Source: Gadus chalcogrammus (Eukaryota; Chordata; Actinopteri; Gadiformes; Gadidae). From it: a stretch of DNA of 64,000 bases. Under the pieces are notes generated by a model. It was not told the origin of the DNA and did no database searches. It saw nothing but the letters and a program-made list of their open reading frames with translations. Positions 22,556-34,000 of this stretch are shown one piece after another (positions within the stretch are counted from its first letter, which is position 1; every line of letters begins with the position of its first letter). The stretch covers positions 20,920,614 to 20,984,613 of the forward strand of contig NC_079424.1 of NCBI RefSeq assembly GCF_026213295.1. The letters are read 5' to 3'. The position numbers were made by a program, and so were the translations under genes.

Positions 22556-22760
22556 ACTTTGTGCAATCAGGGGCTGTGCTATTCCTTTCCGGAATAATAA
22601 TCACAATACCCACTATAACAATCGGTATCGACAGATCAGTGAATACCTAATAACGTCCCACATGGGACAAAACAAAGTAGGCCTACGGTGTCCTGAGATA
22701 AACAACGCTAATATTTGAAGGCTCAGGGGAAAGGAGAGCGTAACATTGCCCCCTACCTTT
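22556..22760 (+). repeat. dispersed repeat, copy 2
   Basis: Matches 8420-8580 (CAGATCAGTGAATACC, ACGTCCCACATGGGAC) and continues with AGGGGAAAGGAGAGCGTAAC, which also occurs at 21716-21736. Confidence 0.6.
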
Positions 22761-22889
22761 TACTTACGTAACCCTGGGGATAACACGCCCCCTCTCCTTT
22801 CTAAAACGCATTTATTTAAATCACAAATATATAAATGCAAATTCCACCTGAAAAGTGGGTTCACCGACACTTTAAAAGCTAATTACACA

Positions 22890-22990
22890 TCGAGAAAGCG
22901 CACCACTTCGCCGCATAGAGGGAAGAAGTAGAAGGCGCACGAGCACCCTGGATAGTGTTGATAACCGCTTCAGGCAAACCTTTGCACTGC
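22890..22990 (-). pseudogene. start of DIRS-like tyrosine recombinase ORF, truncated
   Basis: The minus-strand peptide includes VINTIQGARAPSTSSLY and then WCAF, resembling the N-terminal SAM-like region of DIRS tyrosine recombinases. It ends within about 20 residues; the catalytic domain is absent. Confidence 0.5.
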
Positions 22991-23443
22991 AGGATCAACC
23001 TCTCAGGGGTAAGACCAACAACCTTCCCGATACATCGGGCGGGTGGTGCACCGTCCCATTGGCCTGTGAAAGCGCATCGGGTCTGAACGGTACCGGCCAC
23101 GGCGCCGTGAGAGCGCCGCCAGCTCTGGAAACTACAGAGCAGAGCGGTTTTCCGGAGCCACTATAATCAGGGACAATCTCTCCTGTTTGACCCGTTCCAG
23201 AAGAGGAATGATCAGCTGGAGCGGAGGAAACGCATACAAGAGAAGGGTTGAGAGAGAACCACCACCTGCAGTGTGTGCTCTCCGGCTCAGGTGAACAGGT
23301 CCACCTGAGCCGTCCCGAACCTCTGCCAGATAAGTCTGACAATGTCGGGATGCAACCGCCACTCGTCACGGCGGGGACCGCCGTGAGAAATGAGGTCCGC
23401 CCCGAAGTTCTGGGCGCCCCGCGATATGCAGGGCTCTCAGACT

Positions 23444-23833
23444 GACGCCCCGTGCCCACTACCTCCGTCCGTTGACTGATCCCCATTGACTTTGAATGGG
23501 GACGGACGCTCAATGCATTGTGGATCCGTCCGTTCCGTTGGAGCCTTCGCGCGTCAGCAAGTTTGAAAAATGTTCCAACTTTTTTGCAGCGACGGATCCG
23601 CAATCCATCCGATCGGTTCAAATAATAGCCTGGGTAGACGCGACTCGGGCTCTGAAATACTGGAAACGGGAAAAGGAGGGTAATCTTGCAATCGCAACAA
23701 GCAGAAGGTTAGCGGGAAGAACCCTGCGAAGCGATTAGATTGGCTACGGATGCCTCGGCAAAGACTACATCCCCCCCATCCAGTCAGCACGCCTTCCCAC
23801 GTCCGTTGAACTGAAGGAGGTATGGGCACGGGG
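23444..23833. mobile_element. MITE copy 1 inside the DIRS-like element
   Basis: Bounded by GACGCCCCGTGCCCAC and the inverse GGGCACGGGGC. It contains CAATGCATTGTGGATCCG and GCAACAAGCAG landmarks shared with copy 2. Non-coding. Confidence 0.7.
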
Positions 23834-23835
23834 CA

Positions 23836-24227
23836 GACGCCCCGTGCCCACCATAGCGTCCGTTTGCGTGATCCCATTGGACTTTAATGGGGACGGACGC
23901 GCAATGCTTGTGGAATCCTGTACGTTCACGTTGGACCTTCCGGCTCAGTCCAGAATTGAAATATGTATCACTTTTTCGGCAGCGACGGATCCGTCATCCA
24001 ATCAGATCGCGTCTGCAAATTTAAGCACTGTGACGCGACTCGGGCTCTGACGATACTGGAAAGCGGGAAAGCGGGTCATCTTGCATCGCAACAAGCAGGA
24101 ATAGCGGGAAGAACCCGGCGAAGCGATTAGATTGGCTGACGGATGCCTCTGCAAAGACTACTCCCCCATCAGTCAGCCACGCCTTCCCACATCAGTCGAC
24201 GGACGCATGTAGTGGGCACCGGGCGTG
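23836..24227. mobile_element. MITE copy 2, head-to-tail with copy 1
   Basis: The same terminal motifs (GACGCCCCGTGCCCAC to GTGGGCACCGGGCGT) and the same internal order as copy 1, with many small differences. The copies sit 2 nt apart in the same orientation within RNase H of the DIRS-like element. Confidence 0.7.
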
Positions 24228-25739
24228 AGGAGATACTGATGAGCCCAAAGCCAGAGCTCGACCGCCTTTTGGTGGAGAGCAGAGGAGCGCACTCCCCCCT
24301 GTTTGTTTATGTACGCCGCCGCCGTCACACTGTCTGTCCTGATCAGAACGTGGCGGCCACGCACCAGGTGAAAGAAATGCAACAGCACTTTCCTCACAGC
24401 GACGAGTTCCAGCACATTTATGTGGACTGTAGGGGGCGTGCAAACTCACTCGCCTCCCACCGAGTGAGAGAGGCACGTTCCTCCCCAACCCCGTCAACGA
24501 GGCGTCCGTGAAGACCACTACGTAGGACATCAATCTGCCCAGGGGAACGCCCCTGAGAAGGGCGGGGGGGTTTCCCCAATATTCAAGGTCTTTTTGACAC
24601 TTTCCCTGACGCCTGAGCGGTCCCAACGCCGTCTCCACACACTTCGAGAAGGTGCGCGGGGCCAGGAAGTATCCGAATGGCAGGCACTGGTACTCGTACG
24701 CCACCCCCATAAAGGCAAAACGGAGAAACTTCCTGTGCGCCTGCCGAACAGGGACGTGGAAGTAAGCATCCTTGAGATCCAGGGATGTTAACCGGTCGCC
24801 CTCTCTCACACATCGGAGCAGCGCTCTGATAGTGGGCATTCTGAATTTCCTCGCGGCAACGAATCTGTTGAACACGCGAAGATCCAGAATAGGTTTCATC
24901 TCCCCTGACTTCCCCTGACCCGCGGGAGTAAAACCCTCGATGTGACTCGTGGGGGACGGGGGGGACAGGACAGTGCTGGCCCCCTTCTCCAAGAGACGAG
25001 CCACCTCTGCTGCCAGAGCCGTGCTTGCCACCGGATCCCGTAGCCTGGTCTCCACCAACCCCATAAAGGGTGGGGGACGGCGCTTGAACTGTATGGGATG
25101 ACCCCATCTCAACATGTTGTCCAACCACGATGGTAGAACTCACCGCTCTAGCCAACACGCATAGCGGTCGGAGAGAGGGCGAGCTGACAGCTGAGGAACG
25201 CTGTCCAGGAATAACCCGTATTCCTCGGCCCCTACCGCCTCCACACAGTGTGTGGACCAAGGGGGGCATCCCATGAAAGGGAGGACGCTCAGCGAGCATG
25301 GAAGACGTTAGAGAACTAGTCGCTGTACAAACAGCGAGCTGTCTAGACGCCGCGCTCGTGTCCGCTGAACAGGCAACGAGCCGTCTAGCTGTAACACTCA
25401 TGACCGTGCGTTGTCCGCTGGCTGTAACCACAGCGCGCAGACCCGTCTTCTCACCTTCCACAGACTGTAGAAGGGGGGTAGAGGGGATAATGTGGGAAAC
25501 TAGGAAACTAGTACAAGCGTCCGTATCCTCGGGCTTGTTTAATGAGTCTCCAGCCCGCCCAAGAAGCTCAAAGGGACGCCGCTTCTTAGAAGCAGGTGAA
25601 CCAGAGGTTATGTAAACACGCCGTCCGGCTGCCACCCTACAGCCATCTGGCTGAGGGGGGGAAAGAGGTAATCTAAAGGAATATTGCTCTTTAGGGAGTA
25701 TGTACTGCCGTTCGGTCGAACAGTCTTTCTTTTCTTTAT

Positions 25740-27060
25740 TGTTTGCATAAGAAAAGGTGGGAGCAAGTTTTGCAGAACTTCTGGCCCCGCGGTGCTGCTC
25801 TCCCCGGCTGCGGCGGCGGCTGCTGTCGCTGCTGCTGCTGCGGCATCGGGGTTGGAGGCGGAGGCGGCCCCCTGGAGCGCTGGAACCGGCCTGGACCCCG
25901 CTTCCTCCCGGCCTGCTGGTGGGAGGAGCCCGTGAGAATCGCCCCGAACCGGGAACGATTCTCACGGACGGACTGCTGGTGAGCGAGCAACTCCGAGAAC
26001 CGGGGCCCAAATAGTCCATCCGGAGCTAATGGGCCCTGGACGAGGCTGGCCCGCTCTCGTTCCGGAACCACGGTGTGAGAGAGCCATATGGCCCTCTGGA
26101 TCATGGTGGCCCACGCCATATACCGGCTGGCCGATGCGGCTACCGGCTGGCACAACTGAAGGATGGCGCTGGAGAAGCGGGAAACCGTCAGCCATCTCGC
26201 GGCCTCCTCCGGGCCGTAAGCCTCCCTGCCAGCCGACAAGGAGACCAGGGCAGAGGAGAGCAGGGCGACGTTGTTGACCGCCGGCGCAGACTGCGAGGCA
26301 CAGACGAACACCCTGTCCGTCAGGCCGGTAATCTGCTTCTGGAGGCGGTCGGGGGGGCAGCGGCTTCTTGTTAGGACGCCATCCGGTGCCCGGACAGAGA
26401 AGCGCTGCCAGGGAAAGCTCCAGGCGAGGGATCCCCCTCGCCTGAGTATCAGCCCACCCTTCCACGCTGATGAAGTCAGTGAAGGCCCTCACCGGGGCCT
26501 TCAGAGTAGAGGGGTCCCCACCCGCAGCTGTGAAAAGGCGCTGAACCGGTGGGAACAGGGGGCACTGGGTAACCCGCCGGGAGGAAGACAGGGTGCGAAA
26601 ACACTCGCCCTGCATGTCATCCGACATGGGGGCGAGTGGCGGGGCTGGCATAGGGATGCCCTTGATGGCCGCCGCCTCTCCCATGATCTCGCCGAAGAGA
26701 TCGGCCATCCGGCGTGGCCACGATAGTGGCTTCGGTGGAAGCCTCGGAGCGGGAGAACTCGGACGCAGAGCCAGGAAAGACGTCGTCCAAGGAGGCAACG
26801 TCGTCAACCTCGAAGTGCTCGCCGGCGTCCTGGGTGTCCGGAACTCCGGCCCCGAAGATCTCGATGGCCTCAGCGAGATCCACCGACGGGGAGAAAAAGA
26901 GGTGCCTGGAGAGGAGCCCCTCTTCAGGCAGCGCGCGGCAGGCGGCGCAGGAGGCGGGGGCAGCCGCGGTGGGGGCAGCCGCGGCGTGTTCAGCGCCGAG
27001 GCACCTGAAACACGCCCGGTGTCCGTCACCCGGCGCCAGGGATGCGGCACAGGAGGCGTA
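25740..27060 (-). pseudogene. DIRS-like gag
   Basis: The frame breaks into overlapping pieces (27050-26400, 26311-25736). N-terminal part: a GDGHRACFRCLG Cys motif and an acidic stretch. Middle: FPPVQRLFTAAGG and VRAFTDFISVEGW. C-terminal part: a helical region (SSAILQLCQPVAASASRY), FSELLAHQQSVRENRSRFG, then an Arg/Pro/Gln-rich tail. This layout matches fish DIRS gag proteins as I know them. Frameshifts lie near 26310-26400. Confidence 0.7.
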
Positions 27061-27205
27061 CTGAGGCCCTGAAAAGGGCCCGCCAGCTCTTACAGGAGCG
27101 CTCTCCAGTGGCCCTGAAAAGGGCCGATGCCACCGGTCATCTTATCGTTGGAAGTCATATCTCTTCGTTGATCAGCACCAGTATAACACATGCATATGGT
27201 ATAGA

Positions 27206-28605
27206 TTAGTGAGCACTGCCCTTCTTATCAGTAAACTGAGACCATTACAAGCTCTTACGTGTCTGGACGTAAAACTTCCGTTCTTCATTGCGTAGGCTAT
27301 GACATAAAACCCGAAAAACAGATTGTTTGTGAGACTAGACTTCCTAACTACTACAATTATGGATGCCCGCAGGGACCTGTTTGCGCTTCTTTGCTTAATC
27401 AGATGAATCAGAACTTTAGAACTGCTTGCGATGGATGAACATGGGCGAGAATTTATCAAGTGATGTTCATAATTGTAATCTATAATGTATCGAAATGCAA
27501 GTGCAAAGGTTTTTCCCCACAAACGTAATTTTAACGTCATTATAAACGGCACCATGAATTGACTCAAATGGATTTTAAAAGCTATTGGTTTTGTAAATCC
27601 AACTATTAATGATGATTTACTTAAGTGTTAAGTGTTTAAGATAATGGTCCATAAAAAAAGAAAGTTTGATCATTGTTTTACATGTTCTTTATTGAAACAG
27701 TCTTTAAAAGGGTTAATTATTAAACATTCATGATGTGTTTCCTCCATAATTAAATACCCATGACATTCTTAATTTCCACAATTGTAGTTTCAGGATGAGC
27801 CATCTGTGTATCAAACCAAGGTGGTGGTGTGTGTTTCATTTCTACTTTCGATACTTTTGATTTTCTTACATAATTTAGTTTGACATCAGTGTTGCATGGT
27901 TTACAGGTAGCGAGCATTTCGAATGTAAAATTTAATTTTCTCAGTAAAATGACATGTATATATGATATACGTGAATTAGCGAAATATTGTGTGGTTATGG
28001 AATTAAGTAGAAATTTCACCATTTAGTTGTGAAAGTTTCCAGATGGTTCAGTTAAAGCTGCATAGCAGCTATAGCTTGGTGACAACTTGCAGATGTGTAT
28101 CTTTTTGAGATGCCTATGTTGAATGCTCATCAGCATCATCAAAGAGGAAGACATGGCAATTACAAGCTGTCTAGCCACGCCAAAGAAGGGTGGGGCTCGG
28201 AGTTAGGAGCTTTGATGTGTCTATGGGATTTAGATGCTTTCTCTAAAAATGTCTTACAGTTACAGAACTGTTAAACAATTCATCTTACAATGTAACCAAC
28301 ATTTTATGCATCATCTGACATACACTATTAGTAATTATTAAGGAAATTGTTTAACAGACTCAGAATAATTATAACAATTTGATCCAAACATAAACATAGA
28401 ATTTGTGCAACTTCGTTGCTCTCATCAGAGTAGTAGCCTGGACCGGCTTTTGCTCAGTTATTTGTATACTCAGGCCTTCTGGAGTACGATGGATTACTGC
28501 ATCTCGTGTGCACCTCTGCAGATTGTCCTGCCGTTGCATAACACAATAGAAGACACGATTAGTGAGCACTGCCCTTCTTATCAGCAAACTGAGACCATTA
28601 CAAGA
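27206..28605 (+). repeat. region bounded by a direct repeat of about 46 bp
   Basis: GATTAGTGAGCACTGCCC followed by TTCTTATCAG and AAACTGAGACCATTACAAG occurs at about 27206-27252 and 28559-28604. The AT-rich 1.3 kb between has no recognised gene. The repeats could be the ends of an old insertion. Confidence 0.55.
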
Positions 28606-29590
28606 TAATGGTATGGAAAGAGGTATCTGTGTTTTCTAGCCCTTTATCATTTATTGAACCATCTGTGATTCTAAAATATATTGCAGTAACTAATATCTTC
28701 TGGAAATGGTTAAGTAAATGTAGTGTAAAAGAAGATGCTCTTGTGAGAGCATGCTCCAAACAGCTTCCTGCTCTAACCAGGTTAGTGAGGGTCTGGAGAG
28801 GATACAAGAAGGAGGGCAGGGTGGAGCAGGGACAGTTATCAGGGCGTAGCCCGCTGTGGAGTGGAGCGACCTGTTAATTGCAACAAAGACCAGTCTGGGT
28901 TGGTGGAGAAGAGAGAGAGGAGGGTGTTGCTCTAACTGTATGTGTAAAGTAACTTAGCATTAAGCCTTCAAGCTAACTTTTTCAGAGTATAGGGATTCAA
29001 GTGTAATGGGTGCTTCATGGCATTCAGAATCATCATTGCACGTATAGTCAAACATTATTCATGTTCGGATTTCAGGTCTTGACGAATCATAATATTACAA
29101 TGTAGAAATGATGACCGTTAATTTAATATATTTTCACTCTACAGCAGAGTACAATTGTTCAGTGTGTAGTGGGCAGTGTGAGAATCCCTACCGCCTCCTG
29201 CCCACATGTCTTTACACCCAACTCTCAACAAACACATTGCACATGAACAATCCAGTCCAAGGGCAGGCCGATGCATACAGTATTGGTATATTAGTGTGGG
29301 CCGATTTTCTTTATGCCGCTGATGTTCAGATTATTTAGAGCCACACTGTGACACCCTCACCTCGGCTGAAATGGTTAACTTCCTGGTGATACGGTAAGAA
29401 TTGCCCTTGTGTTGGTATCCGACACCCAGATAGGTTTCTGTGGTGTCCGCAACGCCACCTGTTGTTTTTAATATGGATAGAGCTTGCTTATCCTTTAAAG
29501 TCAGTGATGCATGTGCATGAATTGAAATTAAGATTTCACAACAGATACCCATATGGGGACCATAACAAAGCATCAAAGGTTTGTGCATAG
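28606..29590. other. no gene seen
   Basis: AT-rich sequence without splice-supported ORFs. An R/G-rich short frame near 28780-28880 is not supported. Confidence 0.4.
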
Positions 29591-29595
29591 TGTTA

Positions 29596-29777
29596 TCAGC
29601 TTCTAGTCGCAGGACAGTATAGGGTTCTACTTCTAGAGGTATCAGCAGTAGCTTATAATAGCAGAACAATATAGGGTTCTACTTCTAGTGGTATCAGCTA
29701 GTCACAGGACAGTAGGCCTATAGGGTTCTACTTCATGGTATCAGCTTCTAGTCGCAGGAACGTAGGGTTCTACTACT
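29596..29777 (+). repeat. degenerate tandem repeat, about 45-50 bp x4
   Basis: TATAGGGTTCTACTTC with a following GGTATCAGC and AGTCGCAGGA motif repeats four times with small indels. Confidence 0.75.
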
Positions 29778-31150
29778 AACATTATGAGTGAAAGAGAAAC
29801 TTAGATTTCTCAATTGCAAGAACTTCGAGAGGTGACTGACTTTAGCCCACTAATTCCTTTTTGAGTAGGCCTATTGCTCTATCCCAGGCGCGTGCCGTCC
29901 ATATGGGCAGGTGGGGCGGCGAACCTATACTTGCAAATACATGTTCACATTTTTTTCATTGCTCCAAGTCTATTTTTAATAATGTGATTGTCACATTAAC
30001 TATCTGTGGTTTCTGTAGGCTTTTCGACTATTTTTGGTCTGTTCTTGACCAGTTGGATGATGGTGGACAGCGATTCTAGCCTAACCCTCGTCTCATGCAT
30101 GTTGGGGCAGGGCAGCTCAGCGATCGTGTTCCTCTGTATGTTTATAGCATAATCCTGCAGGCTTCAGTAAGGATTTCAATCCGCGCTAACAGTGGACCCC
30201 CGTTCCCTCCCTTGTCCGTTCCATTTGGGAAGACGCAGAGGTGAACTGTCCCCCGAGGCTCGGGCCAACCTCCCCTTTCCCCTTCTCACACAGCTTATGT
30301 GCACGGCACCTTCTCAGCAAGCAGAGGCGCCTGCAGCCGGAGGGGCTTCCAATAGGACAATTCCCCACACAGTGATATGATAGATCATAGAAAACCATAG
30401 ATTATTATTTATTTTGGAGTGCTCGTGCCGTCCTCCATGTCTCATGAAATAATGCCTCACCAGGGGGCTGCCCGCTTCGCCAGTGCCTAAAACCGCCACT
30501 TCTAAAGTATGCTCCAAGATAATTGAAGCCCAGCAGAGACTTGTGCTCCCTCAGGTGAAACAGGGGCCTAGAAAGCAGAAGGAAGGAATGACCAGACAAT
30601 CAGACCAGTTTCTGTCAATTCAATGTAATGCCCAAAATATTTAGATTGTTATTTTTTTATTTTTTATTTTTTTTGACACTGTTATATAATTTTGTTTTTC
30701 AAAAAGCATACATCTTACTTTTATTCTGCATGTCTCTTAAGGGACTCCAAACAAATGAGACAAGTGTTAAAGTCTACCTTTGTGTTAACGTGTATATTTT
30801 CTGTCCTATCATTTCGTGTTATTGTCAAGATGTTATTTGCTCGAAAAAGCATAAATTCCAGTTAGTTACCATGTGGTTACGACTCAGGGGTACCCTGGGC
30901 CCCTGGGCACTGTAATCCCCGACCAAGTCGAGTACACAGCGCTTTTCTTTATGTTGTTAATAGGCCAACATTCAATATTGAAAATATATTCACACTCTTA
31001 TCCATGTGGCAAGGGGGACCAAAGACGTGGTGAACACCTGCCAATGAGACAGGCAGCAGCACTCCAGAGAGCCATCGTTCTCCATCGTGAGCCAGAACTC
31101 ACCTGTTCAAACTCGCACACAACTAACTGATCACTGTTTTGATTGTTTGT
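29778..31150. other. no gene seen
   Basis: Mixed sequence. GCGTGCCGTCC-type motifs near 29890 and 30425 may be ends of an old repeat. No exon was identified. Confidence 0.4.
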
Positions 31151-31155
31151 TTGTT

Positions 31156-31882
31156 AGGGGTCCAAGCCAACAGGTTGGAACCCTACTGTTTTTGTAAGGA
31201 TTTTTATTATTATTCCCAAGTAGAAGTGGTACCACAGCCCAAACCGTAAATGGTGTCGACACGCGAATTGCATGACTAGATCCAGGTCTGTGGTGTGTAC
31301 GCAGACGACCAAATCCAGACATGCCGGCCACTAGGTGGCGCTATACCAAGGAATACGCGTTTGGGGCTATAACTCCCACACCGAACCTCCCACAGTCCAA
31401 AACGTTATACCCACAGATGCACTGGAGTCTGCTGCATCTTTTGGCATAGGCCACGCCCATTTGCGTCAGTATTTTCTTTATGCAAAATCGCGAAAACAGC
31501 TAAACTGACTTCTCGCTACTCCTCCCACATTTCTTGCCCAATTGACACCAAACTTTGCACACAACATCTTCAGACGCACACGACAAGAAATCAGCAAAAC
31601 TATTTTGATCCGACCATCGTTGACGAAACGGTAGCGTTTGGAATATATGTTTCGCGTTGCAAATCAGTAAAAAATATTTTGATCCAACCGTCGACGACTT
31701 GGGGCTATATCTCCCACACCGAACCTCCCACAGTCAAAACCTTTATATCCACAGGTTGTTCACGGTAGCGTTTTGAATACTTGCTTGCGTTGTGCCGGCG
31801 AAATGCACATTTCTTGTCGCGTTGTGCCGGCGAAATGCACATCTCTTGGACCCCTGCATAACTGCTTGCAGTTCTAGTTAGG
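31156..31882 (+). repeat. interspersed repeat starting AGGGGTCCAAGCC
   Basis: The left end reads AGGGGTCCAAGCCAACAGG, then GTTTTTGTAAGGATTTT. The body has CCACTAGGTGGCGCTATACC and TGGGGCTATA. It ends near CTTGGACCCCTGCATAACTG. The same family fills the next kilobase. Its class is unknown to me, although this kind of repeat is common in fish. Confidence 0.7.
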
Positions 31883-32545
31883 GGTCCAAGCCAACAGGTT
31901 GGATCCCTATTGTTTTTGTAAGGATTTTTAGGGGTCCAAGCCAACAGGTTGGATCCCTATTGTTTTTGTAAGGATTTTTCTTATTATACTTCCTTCGTTA
32001 GAAGTGGTACTACAGCCCAAACCGTAAATGGGGCCGACACGCCAATTGCATGACTAGATCCAGGTCCCTGAGGTGACGGCAGACGACAAAATCCAGACCT
32101 GCCGGCCACTAGGTGGCGCTATACCAAGGACAGACGCGTTTGGGGCTATAACTCCCACACCGAACCTCCCACATTCAAAACCTTATACACACAGATTCAC
32201 TGGAGTCTGCTGCATCTTTTGGCATAGGCCACGCCCATTTGCGTCTATAATTTTTTGGGGCGTGGCCGATGCCAAAAGATGCAGCAGACTCCAGTGCATC
32301 TGTGGGTATAACGTTTTGGACTGTGGGCGGTTCGGTGTGGGAGTTATAGCCCCAAACGCGTATTCCTTGGTATAGCACCACCTAGTGGCCGGCATGTCTG
32401 GATTTGGTCGTCTGCCGTCACCTCACGTGCCTGGATCTTTTACGGTTTTTACGGTTTGGGCTGTGGTACCACTTCTAGCTGGGAATAATAATAAACACTA
32501 CAAAAACAATAGGGATCCAACCTGTTGGCTTGGAACCCTAATAAT
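31878..32545. mobile_element. palindromic (foldback) copy of the AGGGGTCC repeat
   Basis: The left arm (about 31930-32250) and right arm (about 32256-32543) are inverted copies meeting at CGCCCATTTGCGTC/GGGGCGTGGCC with almost no loop. An extra 52-bp copy of the terminus lies at 31878-31929. Confidence 0.8.
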
Positions 32546-32830
32546 AAAAAAAATCCTCACAAAAACAATAGGGATCCAACCTGTTGGCTTGGACCCCTTA
32601 AAAGAAAAATCCTTACAAAAACAATAGGGATCCAACCTGTTGGCTTGGACCCCTAAAAAAATCCTTACAAAAACAATAGGGATCCAACCTGTTGGCTTGG
32701 ACCCCTAATAATAATCCTTACAAAAACAATAGGGATCCAACCTGTTGGCTTGGACCCCTAATAAAAAGAAAAATAATCCTTACAAAAACAATAGGGTTCC
32801 AACCTGTTGGCTTGGACCCCTAATAATCAA
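32540..32830 (-). repeat. array of the AGGGGTCC repeat terminus, about 6 copies
   Basis: TCCTTACAAAAACAATAGGG plus ATCCAACCTGTTGGCTTGG and ACCCCTAA repeats every 50-65 bp. The cores are almost identical and the A/T-rich spacers vary in length (TAATAAAAA-type). Only the terminal 50 bp of the element is multiplied. Confidence 0.88.
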
Positions 32831-33016
32831 AAAACTAGATTATGTTAATTTTGTGATTGTTTGACGGGAAAATTGAAATTGCGATCAAAATTCGATTAAT
32901 CGCCCAGCCCTAATATGAATATCAATATGTCATAGGGTCTAATCCTCTACATTTCAGTGTGTTCTAGTCAGCAGAGCTTTCCCTGGGTCGTTGCCATGTG
33001 AGTGTGTTTGCTGCAC

Positions 33017-33188
33017 CTGTTTGCAGATGCGGCAACAGGAGTAGGTGAGGATGGTGTGCTGGTAGCCGGGCACGGGGGAGTCCAGCTCCTTCAGTACGAT
33101 CTGCACACAGCCGCCGCCGTGCACGAAGCGCCGCACGTGGTGCACCATGGGGGTCTCGCAGAACATGCTAGGGCACTGGTAGGATGGC
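33017..33188 (-). pseudogene. pikfyve: isolated PIKfyve-like exon
   Basis: On the minus strand an acceptor (ACCTCCAG) precedes 33188 and a GTGCAG donor follows 33017. The 172-nt segment codes about 57 residues, including MVHHVRRFVHG, CVQIVLKELDSPVPG and YQHTILTYS, then CRICKQ. This strongly resembles a conserved internal segment of the phosphoinositide kinase PIKfyve. I recall Trp where this copy has Cys in the YSCCRICK stretch. No neighbouring PIKfyve exon is visible on either side within this window, so the exon appears orphaned: a duplicated or transposed fragment, or a scaffolding error near the gap at 33901. Confidence 0.65.
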
Positions 33189-33870
33189 CTGGAGGTCTCA
33201 CTCACACACTGTGATGGAAAATCTACATGTTGTATTGTTTTGGTCTATGTATGAATTTAAGGTTTGTTGTTATTCTGTGTAATTTAATATAGGGCCTACG
33301 TTCTACTCCATGGAGGTCATTTAAAGTGTAAACCGTCAAGGGTTGAGTGATACATTTTTATTGCCTGCCTGTTCCTGTGTTTTCGTGTCTTGTAAATGAC
33401 CCTCCATGCAATCCTTTGATGTATGGGCCTGCTCCTCTACCCCCTGGCTAGCGTCAACCAAGCCAGGGGTTTTAGATGACACGGCCGCTACCCCCTCCAA
33501 TGGCATTCCCCACAGCTGCAGTTGTAAAGATAACCATCTGGTACACAAAGGCTTTTTGGGGGACACACCTCCTCCAGAGCCCAACTCCCAGTGGAATAAG
33601 AACTCATCGATTCAGACACTCGGTGGACTTCTCCCCAGCGTACCTTCAGAGAATGAAGTAACACGCAAAGAGAAGCTCCCATCTGGGGCCTCAGATTATT
33701 GTAATGTATGCCTGTTATGTTGTTTGTTGATGCATGTTGTGATGTATCTTTGTTCATACTTTTAATACAAATATATGCGACCAGCAATTGCCTACAAGTA
33801 TTGTGTGCTTTTTTGCATCTAAAGATCTCATCTGTCTCAGACGCAATATCTAATAGAGAAATTGCCACGA
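33189..33870. other. no gene seen
   Basis: Non-coding by eye. Short ORFs on both strands lack splice support or a recognisable domain. Confidence 0.4.
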
Positions 33871-33875
33871 CAACA

Positions 33876-34000
33876 CACACACACACACACACACACACAC
33901 NNNNNNNNNNNNNNNNNNNNNNNNNNNNNNNNNNNNNNNNNNNNNNNNNNNNNNNNNNNNNNNNNNNNNNNNNNNNNNNNNNNNNNNNNNNNNNNNNNNN
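33876..34000. other. (CA)n microsatellite abutting an assembly gap of 100 N
   Basis: A CA run ends at 33900 and is followed by 100 N, the usual placeholder for a gap of unknown length. Order and distance across it are uncertain. Confidence 0.97.

Larger units (their letters stand above)
22990..25124 (-). pseudogene. DIRS-like reverse transcriptase and RNase H
   Basis: From 25124 downwards the frame carries LTSLDLKDAYFHVPV (the first catalytic Asp region), FLRFAFMGVAYEY and CLPFGYFLAPRTF. It then jumps to VVVFTDASLTGLG of RNase H without the YLDD catalytic box, so the core has been deleted near 24600. RNase H continues as LIRTDSVTAAAYINKQGG (about 24330) and, beyond the inserted MITEs, resumes near 23440-23000 with LLYAFPPLQLIIPLLERV. 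Confidence 0.78.
22890..27110 (-). mobile_element. DIRS-like retrotransposon, decayed and truncated
   Basis: Read on the minus strand the order is gag (27050-25740), reverse transcriptase and RNase H (25124-22990), then the start of a tyrosine-recombinase ORF that is cut off near 22890. DIRS elements use a tyrosine recombinase instead of an integrase and lack ordinary LTRs; none are visible here. The copy has many frameshifts, a deletion across the reverse transcriptase catalytic box and two inserted MITEs, so it is dead. Confidence 0.8.

Noticed and set aside
32540..32830. CRISPR-like array of repeats with spacers
   Set aside because: Spacers are short A/T-rich slippage sequence and the repeats are a transposon terminus in a vertebrate genome.
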